Source: a virus
Length of the DNA: 60,854 nt
Direction: 5' to 3' (one strand)
Virus record (IMG/VR): IMGVR_UViG_3300005609_000008
Span: 1 to 60,854 of that record
The notes beneath the pieces are model-generated. The model was given only the letters and a program-made list of their open reading frames with translations, did no database searches and was not told where the DNA came from. Every line of letters starts with the position of its first letter. The first letter of the stretch is position 1. The position numbers and the translations under genes are program-made. This document shows, piece by piece, positions 50,029-55,776 of this stretch.

Positions 50029-50270
50029 GTACAGAAAACACGTTCAACATCTACCATTATAGTGATGGGATGACAAGAAAGTACGGCAATGAAAACAACC
50101 TAGAAATAGAAGATGCCGTAGAAAATTTGATTTACTACGATATTGTAAGTAGTAAATATTCAGAAGAAGAACTGCAAGATAAACTTGAAGAAATGCAGTC
50201 TGATTTTTGGATTGGGAGTAGATGGTATGAAATTAAAATATCCAAAAACAACTCAAGACATGGAGAATAA
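50025..50270 (+). CDS. Small acidic hypothetical protein
   Basis: 81 aa (IYHYSDGMTRKYGNENNLEI; YSEEELQDKLEEMQSDFWIG). Its end overlaps the start of the first methyltransferase-like gene by 11 bases, so the two are probably coupled. Unrecognised. Confidence 0.5.
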   Translation: MSTENTFNIYHYSDGMTRKYGNENNLEIEDAVENLIYYDIVSSKYSEEELQDKLEEMQSDFWIGSRWYEIKISKNNSRHGE

Positions 50271-50913
50271 ACTATTAGAATTATTCGCAGGTTCTAGAAG
50301 TGTTGGCAAAGAGGCAGAGAAGTTAGGATACGAAGTATTTTCGTCTGACATCAATGAGTTCGATGGGATCGATTACGCAGTTGACATCAACAAGTTTGAT
50401 GTATCAAGAGTGCCATTCATCCCATCAGTCATATGGGCATCTCCACCTTGTACATATTTCTCTGTTGCTAGTATTGGCAAACATTGGAATAAAGACCACA
50501 CACCGAAGTCAGAGAACGCACTTAAAGGTGTGGAGTATGTTCAGTCTACCTTGAATATAATTGAACACTTTAGAAGGCTAAATCCAAACCTAAAGTTTTT
50601 CATAGAGAATCCTAGAGGAAAGCTACGTAAATTAAGTGTGGTCCAGGCGTTGCCAAGAACAACGATATGGTACTGCACCTATGGAGATTCTAGGGCAAAA
50701 CCCACAGACATTTGGAGCAACTTTATCTACGGATTGGATAATCCAAACGGATGGATTCCTAGAGCAGAATGTCACAATGGTAACAAGAATTGCCATCACG
50801 AGTCTGCACCGAGAGGAAGTCAAAGTGGAACTCAAGGTCGGAAGGGTAACTACGAAAGGTCGAAGATACCATCGGAACTATGCAAGGAAGTAATGTTAAA
50901 ATGTAAACTATGA
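50260..50913 (+). CDS. Cytosine-methyltransferase-like protein 1
   Basis: 217 aa from ATG 50260; an in-frame extension to 50185 would lie inside the previous gene. Motif I-like LLELFAGSRSVGKEAEKLGY (SAM binding), motif II Asp (FSSDINEFD), the catalytic-type loop SPPCTYFSVAS with C64, and motif VI-like ENPRG (116-120). The classical target-recognition domain and a clear motif VIII QxRxR are absent and the protein is short. It pairs with the next gene, which has the same layout. It may methylate phage DNA against host restriction; the exact substrate is open. Confidence 0.7.
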   Translation: MENKLLELFAGSRSVGKEAEKLGYEVFSSDINEFDGIDYAVDINKFDVSRVPFIPSVIWASPPCTYFSVASIGKHWNKDHTPKSENALKGVEYVQSTLNIIEHFRRLNPNLKFFIENPRGKLRKLSVVQALPRTTIWYCTYGDSRAKPTDIWSNFIYGLDNPNGWIPRAECHNGNKNCHHESAPRGSQSGTQGRKGNYERSKIPSELCKEVMLKCKL

Positions 50914-51551
50914 AGATACTAGTAGGATGTGAGGAATCACAAGCCGTAACCATAGAGTTACGCAAGTTAGGTCACGAGGCATTCAGTTGCGATGTGATGG
51001 AGAGTAGTGGAGGATATCCACAATGGCACATACAAGGCGATTTATTAAAGGAGTTGCACAAGGGTTGGGATATGCTTATTGCATTCCCACCTTGCACTCA
51101 TTTAGCCGTTAGTGGTGCTAGACACTTTGAGCAGAAGATTAAGGATGGTAGGCAACAACAAGGTATAGACTTTTTTATGGAGATGATTAACGCACCCATA
51201 GATAAGATATGCGTAGAAAATCCTATTGGAATTATGAGTACAAAGTACCGAAAGCCTAGCCAAATAATCCAACCTTGGATGTTTGGAGATAAGGCTCAAA
51301 AGAGTACGTGCCTATGGCTTAAAAACCTACCTCTACTTGTTCCAACGAATATTGTAGAAAAAGGCGAGTTCATAGAATTCGTTAGTAAAAAGGGAGTCAA
51401 GAAAAGACAACCGAAGTGGTACTTTGATGCACTAAAGAATTCAAAAAATGCATCGGAGAGATCAAAACTACGAAGTAAAACGTTCAAGGGAATAGCCAAA
51501 GCTATGGCTACCCAATTTACAATTATTAACCAAAAACAATTAGAATTATGA
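50910..51551 (+). CDS. Cytosine-methyltransferase-like protein 2
   Basis: 213 aa, ATGA overlap with protein 1. Same order of motifs: ILVGCEESQAVTIELRKLGH, Asp in FSCDV, FPPCTHLAVSG with C62, VENPIG at 102-107, then STCLWLKNLPLLVPT. This form is widespread in phages, usually annotated as DNA (cytosine) methyltransferase. The last residues (QLEL) are encoded by the start leader of the following gene read in another frame. Tandem copies may recognise different sites or form a heterodimer. Confidence 0.72.
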   Translation: MKILVGCEESQAVTIELRKLGHEAFSCDVMESSGGYPQWHIQGDLLKELHKGWDMLIAFPPCTHLAVSGARHFEQKIKDGRQQQGIDFFMEMINAPIDKICVENPIGIMSTKYRKPSQIIQPWMFGDKAQKSTCLWLKNLPLLVPTNIVEKGEFIEFVSKKGVKKRQPKWYFDALKNSKNASERSKLRSKTFKGIAKAMATQFTIINQKQLEL

Positions 51552-51754
51552 CAATCGAAAAATTATTAAGTGAGCCAATAGTGTTTGTTTACTCGGAAAC
51601 GGATGACGCATCAGCGACATACGAATTTAATTACGAAGAAGTAAAACAAGTTATTGAGGCACACAATGAAGATTTTGACACGAACTACAAAACCATCGCA
51701 GAATTTAATGATGGCGAAGAATATAGAAAAATAAATATTAACCTACCATTTTAA
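51548..51754 (+). CDS. Small acidic hypothetical protein
   Basis: 68 aa; starts at the ATG of the leader AACAATTAGAATTATG, which overlaps the end of methyltransferase-like gene 2. Acidic (YSETDDASATYEFNYEEVKQ). Unrecognised. Confidence 0.55.
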   Translation: MTIEKLLSEPIVFVYSETDDASATYEFNYEEVKQVIEAHNEDFDTNYKTIAEFNDGEEYRKININLPF

Positions 51755-51766
51755 ACAATTAGAATT

Positions 51767-51904
51767 ATGAAAGTAAAAAATGAAAGCCTAGAAAATAAAC
51801 TAAAATTTTGGAGGCAAAGCCTAAAAAACGCAATGATTAAGGGCGATTTAAATTATGCAATGCATTGCGATACAATTATTAATAAATTAAAACAAGAATT
51901 ATGA
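51767..51904 (+). CDS. Very small hypothetical protein
   Basis: 45 aa with a perfect copy of the leader, and an ATGA overlap onto the next gene. Basic and helical (NKLKFWRQSLKNAMIKGDLN). The two gene starts flanking it (51767, 51901) begin alike (ATGAAAGTAAAAA). Confidence 0.5.
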   Translation: MKVKNESLENKLKFWRQSLKNAMIKGDLNYAMHCDTIINKLKQEL

Positions 51905-52194
51905 AAGTAAAAATTGAAACAAGACAAGTGTATCACAAGTATGCACAAGTAGAAATAGAAGTATGCGAAGATGATTTCGACCACTTTAAATTAGATAATG
52001 GAAAGTGGACAACACTCCAAGACTATTTAATATCCCATGAAGACTTGTATACCGACAAGATTGACCAAGCTATATCTAAAGCAAAGTATGAATGTGGTAA
52101 TGGTATAGAGGAACACGATGGAATGAATGAGCCAGAATCAACATCAGAGTGGAGATATGAGTGTGATAAATTGCACGATGGAGGACATCTGTAG
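51901..52194 (+). CDS. Hypothetical early protein
   Basis: 97 aa. Beta start (KVKIETRQVYHKYAQVEIEV), helical middle, and acid/His-rich end (NGIEEHDGMNEPESTSEW). Last gene before a terminator, so it closes this transcription unit. Unrecognised. Confidence 0.55.
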   Translation: MKVKIETRQVYHKYAQVEIEVCEDDFDHFKLDNGKWTTLQDYLISHEDLYTDKIDQAISKAKYECGNGIEEHDGMNEPESTSEWRYECDKLHDGGHL

Positions 52195-52223
52195 CTAATC
52201 AAAACAACCATTTATTAATTAAG

Positions 52224-52251
52224 CCTATGCAATTATGTGTAGGTTTTTTTT
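52224..52251 (+). terminator. Rho-independent terminator of the early operon
   Basis: CCTATGC, loop AATTAT, GTGTAGG (7-bp stem with two G-U pairs), then eight Ts. Confidence 0.75.
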
Positions 52252-52282
52252 ATGTGTGCAGTAACCCTGCATAGTTGCATTC

Positions 52283-52290
52283 TATATTTG
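52283..52290 (+). promoter_or_regulatory. Bacteroidetes -7 element TATATTTG (plus strand)
   Basis: Directly after a terminator and 25 bases before the 59-aa gene; likely starts the next transcription unit. Confidence 0.65.
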
Positions 52291-52314
52291 TAGCATAATT
52301 TTAAAATATATATT

Positions 52315-52494
52315 ATGTACGAACTAGAACAAGTAGAAGAAGTTAAAAGAGTAAAAGCTGAAATACTCGAAATAAACTTATGGAGTTTTAAAACAGACAA
52401 GGGTTGGGTTAAAAAAGAATATTGTTTATATGCTCATCCTCCTTATGTGAGTCAAAAAATATGGGTTAGGGAAAATCAATTTTTTAAACTTTAA
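52315..52494 (+). CDS. Small hypothetical protein
   Basis: 59 aa, ATG 52315, TAA 52492-52494, first gene after a promoter. Begins with an acidic helix (YELEQVEEVKRVKAEILEIN) and ends SQKIWVRENQFFKL, faintly like the WVRE phrase of ASCH domains. Possibly a truncated or minimal member; not assigned. Confidence 0.5.
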   Translation: MYELEQVEEVKRVKAEILEINLWSFKTDKGWVKKEYCLYAHPPYVSQKIWVRENQFFKL

Positions 52495-52505
52495 AAAGCA
52501 GAATT

Positions 52506-52706
52506 ATGAATAGAACACAAAGAGAAGCGATAACGTTTTTAACGATGCAGTTTGGTGTGCTTGAGTTGTATGACTCACCAAATGGAATTATATTAGCCAG
52601 ACATCCTAGAGGTATTGAGTCGATAGGAACAAGGGGTGGAATAACAAGGCATTTAAATATCCACAAAAATAAGTTTTATAAAAATGGTTGTTGGGCTTAC
52701 AAGTAG
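52506..52706 (+). CDS. Small hypothetical protein
   Basis: 66 aa, leader variant GCAGAATTATG. Contains a helix with RTQREAITFLTMQFGVLELY, then IILARHPRGIESIGTRGG and a basic C-terminal segment. Could bind nucleic acid, not recognised. Confidence 0.55.
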   Translation: MNRTQREAITFLTMQFGVLELYDSPNGIILARHPRGIESIGTRGGITRHLNIHKNKFYKNGCWAYK

Positions 52707-52762
52707 GCTTTTTTATTGATATAATTCGCTGATTCTTTCTAGTTTTTGTGCAATAAATTTCT

Positions 52763-52770
52763 TATATTTG
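52763..52770 (+). promoter_or_regulatory. Bacteroidetes -7 element TATATTTG (plus strand)
   Basis: Found in the gap before the 50-aa gene; TTTTTG lies 14 bases upstream, a little close for a -33 box. Likely drives the replication-initiation cluster. The same CTTATATTTGTCTAA string occurs again at 53461 inside the 130-aa gene. Confidence 0.6.
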
Positions 52771-52788
52771 TCTAAATTTAATCAAATT

Positions 52789-52941
52789 ATGAAGACAATG
52801 AAACTTACTGTACACCTATATTATGGTGGAGCACACCCATCAGAAACTAAACACACCAATGATATAGATCAGGCTAGGAGATGGGTAGCCGATGCCGAAC
52901 ATGGCGAGATTATTAACTCTCAAAACATATCAGTAGAATGA
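52789..52941 (+). CDS. Small hypothetical protein
   Basis: 50 aa, first gene after a promoter; ATGA overlap with the DnaA-like gene. Sequence MKLTVHLYYGGAHPSETKHT then DQARRWVADAEHGEI. Unrecognised; coupling hints at a role with the following initiator-like protein. Confidence 0.5.
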   Translation: MKTMKLTVHLYYGGAHPSETKHTNDIDQARRWVADAEHGEIINSQNISVE

Positions 52942-53240
52942 AGTACACACTATTTAACAAGTTAGCCACAGAAGTATCGGTGGCATTTGGAATGGAAGAA
53001 AAATATTTATTCCAAAAAAATAAAAAAGCATCTATAGTAGACGCAAGATATTTATTATACTACCTATGTTTAGAAAACAAAATACAACTCACAAACATTC
53101 AAAAGTATATGGAGAACAGAGGATACCAAATACCTCACTCCACTATACACTACGGAATAAAAAGAGTTAATGAAAAGGTTTCTGAAGATAGAGATTATCA
53201 AATTGTTATAGATAGAATAAATACTTTATGTACAATTTAG
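52938..53240 (+). CDS. DnaA domain IV-like DNA-binding protein
   Basis: 100 aa. Residues about 30-80 match the helix-turn-helix of DnaA domain IV: VDARYLLYYLC, then a helix NIQKYMENRGY and the signature-like HSTIHYGIKRVNEK in place of DHTTVLHACRKI. No AAA+ domain is present, so it would bind DNA without ATP control. It may mark the phage origin or compete with host DnaA. The gene ends inside the start of the 130-aa gene. Confidence 0.7.
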   Translation: MKYTLFNKLATEVSVAFGMEEKYLFQKNKKASIVDARYLLYYLCLENKIQLTNIQKYMENRGYQIPHSTIHYGIKRVNEKVSEDRDYQIVIDRINTLCTI

Positions 53241-53620
53241 GTGAATTATTCTACCAAGCTGAAAAAGATTATCATTCAAAACCATTGCATGACAAAGTAG
53301 TTAATTCTTATATGTGTTATGGATTTAAAATTATAAAAGAATTAAATTCAAACCAGGTATCCATCGTAGATATGACAAAAGGTGGAGACTACTACCAAGA
53401 AATAAATATTGACGAGTATAGTTATTTTAAAACTTTAGGTTGGAAAAGAGCAATATATGTCTTATATTTGTCTAATTGTCGTACAAAGCTTTCACGATTG
53501 GAAACAAGAATACAGAATGCTTTGGTTAATAATGTTAGTATAAAGACAATCAGAAAACTTAAAGCTAGCAGGGAACAAATCTTACGAAACTTTAATAAAG
53601 TAAAAATCAAGTTAAATTAA
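53228..53620 (+). CDS. Hypothetical protein with helix-turn-helix-like C-terminus
   Basis: 130 aa. Beta-rich first half (SYMCYGFKIIKELNSNQVSI) and Lys/Arg-rich second half that ends in a possible helix-turn-helix (NNVSIKTIRKLKASREQILR). Overlaps the DnaA-like gene by 13 bases. A TATATTTG string within it (53463-53470) may be an internal promoter for the annealing-protein gene. Confidence 0.5.
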   Translation: MYNLGELFYQAEKDYHSKPLHDKVVNSYMCYGFKIIKELNSNQVSIVDMTKGGDYYQEINIDEYSYFKTLGWKRAIYVLYLSNCRTKLSRLETRIQNALVNNVSIKTIRKLKASREQILRNFNKVKIKLN

Positions 53621-53633
53621 ATTAAATACAATT

Positions 53634-54326
53634 ATGAAAGAAACAGAAAAATCAGTTTTTGAAACTCTGTCGGCTATCAATGTCAATGACAAGGTCGAGC
53701 AGAAAAATGGATTAACTTATCTCTCTTGGGCATGGGCATGGGCAGAGGTAAAGAAGAACTACCCTAGTGCAACGTACAAGGTAGTAAAAGACGAGGCTAC
53801 CAATTTACCTTTTGTTTACGATGTGCATATGGGTTATATGTGTAGCACAGAGGTTACCATCAAGGGCGAAACATTGGAAATGTGGTTGCCAGTTATGGAT
53901 GGAGCAAACAAGGCTATGAAGTTAGAGGCATACGAGTACACCACAAGGTATGGAAAGAAGTCTGTAAAGGGTGCTACAATGTTTGACATCAACAAGACTA
54001 TTATGAGATGTCTTGTGAAGAACTTAGCTATGTTTGGGTTAGGTCATTACATCTATGCTGGTGAAGACTTACCACAAGATGACAAGAGTGTAGCCGAGAA
54101 GTTAGCTACTCCAAAAAAGGCAGAGCCTAAAAAGACTGCACCAAAAAAATCAGAGCCTAAAAAGACTACTATAATTAAGCTAGATATTGGTGATGATAAT
54201 TGGGATAAGGTCTTGAATTATGTCATAGCCAATAAAGAGTTAGGATTAAAGAAGATCGGTGAGAACTTACTTACTAAGTATAGTATGACTGCAAAGGTTA
54301 AAAAAGAAATTGCTAAATCCTTATAA
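53634..54326 (+). CDS. Single-strand annealing protein, DUF1071-like
   Basis: 230 aa. The N-terminal 145 residues carry the DUF1071 hallmark LTYLSWAWAWAEVKKNYPSA and later FDINKTIMRCLVKNLAMFGL, in a Rad52-like annealing fold. A linker of Lys/Pro repeats (PKKAEPKKTAPKKSEPKK) joins it to a small C-terminal helical domain (residues about 180-230). It anneals complementary strands during recombination-dependent replication. The neighbouring exonuclease gene would supply single-stranded ends. Confidence 0.8.
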   Translation: MKETEKSVFETLSAINVNDKVEQKNGLTYLSWAWAWAEVKKNYPSATYKVVKDEATNLPFVYDVHMGYMCSTEVTIKGETLEMWLPVMDGANKAMKLEAYEYTTRYGKKSVKGATMFDINKTIMRCLVKNLAMFGLGHYIYAGEDLPQDDKSVAEKLATPKKAEPKKTAPKKSEPKKTTIIKLDIGDDNWDKVLNYVIANKELGLKKIGENLLTKYSMTAKVKKEIAKSL

Positions 54327-54329
54327 GCT

Positions 54330-55070
54330 ATGTCAGACACAATAATAAAACAACTTAAAGACGATAAGGAATATTACGGAGGGATAGGTAAGAACTATCT
54401 CTCCAATAGTGATATTGGAGCATTACTTTCAAACCCAAAAGAATTTGGGGTACAGAAAGATGACAATATAAATTTTGCAAAAGGAAGACTGTTTCATCAT
54501 TTAATTTTAGAGCCAGAGAAAGTTCAAAATTGGAGTGCAGTTGATGTGTCTAGCAGAAACACAAAGAAGTACAAAGAAATAATAGCTGAGTCTAATGAGC
54601 CATTTCTTTTGTTACAGAAAGAGTTTGACGAGATTACAGAACTCTCAAAAGTAATGACATCAAACCTAGATTTCTACGATATGATATATGCTGATGGTAA
54701 TCAGTTTGAAGTGCCTTCAATTGGAGAGATTGGAGGAGTAATGTGGAAAGGTAAAGCAGATATAGTTTGTGATGACTGCTTGATTGATATAAAAACTACA
54801 AGTGACATAAATAAATTCATTTATAGTGCATCAAACTACAACTACGATAGCCAAGCATACGTATACCATACATTGTTTGGTAAGCCACTTAAATTCCTAG
54901 TAATAGACAAGAGTAATGGTCAGCTAGGAGTCTTTGAAACAACGGCAGACTTTATTGAAAAAGGTGCAGTAAAAGTTCAGAAAGCAATTCAGGTATACAA
55001 TAAGTTTTTTCATGACGTAAAGGCTACGGATGATATAAACCAATACTATCGTCATGTGGAGCTTTTTTAA
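54330..55070 (+). CDS. PD-(D/E)XK exonuclease (RecB/Exo VIII-like)
   Basis: 246 aa. Motifs of the RecB/lambda-exonuclease-type nucleases in order: NFAKGRLFHHLILEPE (His 56-57), E128 in FEVPSIG, KADIV with D144, LIDIKTT with D153 and K155, then a Gln/Tyr motif SQAYVYHTLFGK. The product digests one strand of double-stranded ends to feed the annealing protein encoded just before it. Start 3 bases from the previous stop. Confidence 0.82.
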   Translation: MSDTIIKQLKDDKEYYGGIGKNYLSNSDIGALLSNPKEFGVQKDDNINFAKGRLFHHLILEPEKVQNWSAVDVSSRNTKKYKEIIAESNEPFLLLQKEFDEITELSKVMTSNLDFYDMIYADGNQFEVPSIGEIGGVMWKGKADIVCDDCLIDIKTTSDINKFIYSASNYNYDSQAYVYHTLFGKPLKFLVIDKSNGQLGVFETTADFIEKGAVKVQKAIQVYNKFFHDVKATDDINQYYRHVELF

Positions 55071-55200
55071 AAAACTAAAAAAATCTTCTAACATTATGTA
55101 CTTACAAGTTCCAAAAGTATGTAAGACCAGGAGGGATAAGAACTTACTTATCGAAGAAACATTAAAACATTTGGAACGTAACATTAAAATTAATCAATAA
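55054..55200 (+). CDS. Very small basic protein
   Basis: 48 aa, overlapping the nuclease end by 17 bases and stopping directly before the SSB-like start. Lys-rich (WSFFKKLKKSSNIMYLQVPK; CKTRRDKNLLIEETLKHLER). It may assist recombination. Support is from packing only. Confidence 0.45.
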   Translation: MWSFFKKLKKSSNIMYLQVPKVCKTRRDKNLLIEETLKHLERNIKINQ

Positions 55201-55548
55201 ATGGAATTATCAGTAATTGGAAAAATCACAAAAGTATTACCACCACAAAGTGGTACATCAAAAGCAGGAAATGCCTGGACTAAGCAACTTTTTTTAATTG
55301 ACAACGGAGAAACATACAACAACTTGTTTTGCTTTGAGTTGTTTAAAGACGAAAAGGTGCAACAATTTAATCAATATAACAATGTAGGAGATGTTGTCAA
55401 GGTTGAGTTTAACGTAAACTGCAACGAGTACAATGGGAAGTATTATACAAGCCTACAAGCATGGAAGGTATCTAAAGCTGATCTATCTAATATAGAGGTA
55501 AATGAGCCAGAGGTTGTAGGAGAAGAAGATGGTGAAGTGCCATTCTAA
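55201..55548 (+). CDS. SSB-like OB-fold protein, DUF3127-like
   Basis: 115 aa. OB-fold pattern: ELSVIGKITKVLPPQSG with SKAGNAWTKQLFLIDN, then FCFELFKDEK and VGDVVKVEFNVNCNEYNGKY, like DUF3127 proteins. The acidic C-terminus ends EEDGEVPF, like the protein-docking tip of SSB. It would coat single-stranded DNA during replication and recombination. Followed by a terminator. Confidence 0.78.
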   Translation: MELSVIGKITKVLPPQSGTSKAGNAWTKQLFLIDNGETYNNLFCFELFKDEKVQQFNQYNNVGDVVKVEFNVNCNEYNGKYYTSLQAWKVSKADLSNIEVNEPEVVGEEDGEVPF

Positions 55549-55569
55549 AACTATAATTAAAAATAAATA

Positions 55570-55594
55570 GGGAGATTTATGTCTCCCTTTTTTT
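55570..55594 (+). terminator. Rho-independent terminator after the SSB-like gene
   Basis: GGGAGA, loop TTTATG, TCTCCC, then seven Ts; a perfect 6-bp stem. Confidence 0.88.
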
Positions 55595-55602
55595 ACCTCT
55601 TG

Positions 55603-55776
55603 TGTGTGACGAATATGACAGAAAAAGAATCTCTATATATATATATACTTTTTATATATTTATTATTTTTATTCCCTATACGATAGTAATAAATTGTCAC
55701 AAACTGTCACAAAGCTAATAATCAATAAGTTACGAAAATAAAAACGACATAAAAACGACACAGAAATGACACAGAA
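55603..55776. repeat. Origin-like repeat block, copy 2
   Basis: Same elements and order as 44481-44680: GTGTGACGAATATGACA, TA tract (CTATATATATATATA), CCCTATACGA, AAATTGTCACAAACTGTCAC, then CTAATAATCAATAAGTTACG. It continues with three near-11-bp repeats (AAAAACGACAT, AAAAACGACAC, AGAAATGACAC) up to the primase start. Fits iterons plus an easily melted tract. Confidence 0.65.

Larger units (their letters stand above)
45709..51769 (+). repeat. Dispersed leader cassette AAACAATTAGAATTATG ahead of early genes
   Basis: The gene starts at 45721, 45899, 46183, 46854, 47087, 48154, 48335, 48694, 48941, 49786, 51548 and 51767 are preceded by AACAATTAGAA(T/A/C/G)(T/A)ATG or a one- or two-base variant; 47488 has a shorter form. 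In several cases the TAG within it is the stop codon of the gene before. Partial forms (AGAATTATG) precede 45501, 50025, 51901 and 52506. It looks like a fixed ribosome-loading sequence in a host that does not use Shine-Dalgarno pairing. Confidence 0.8.

Noticed and set aside
50185-50259. 25-residue extension of the first methyltransferase-like protein
   Set aside because: Lies in the preceding gene; the SAM-binding motif begins right after the ATG at 50260 as in homologous enzymes.
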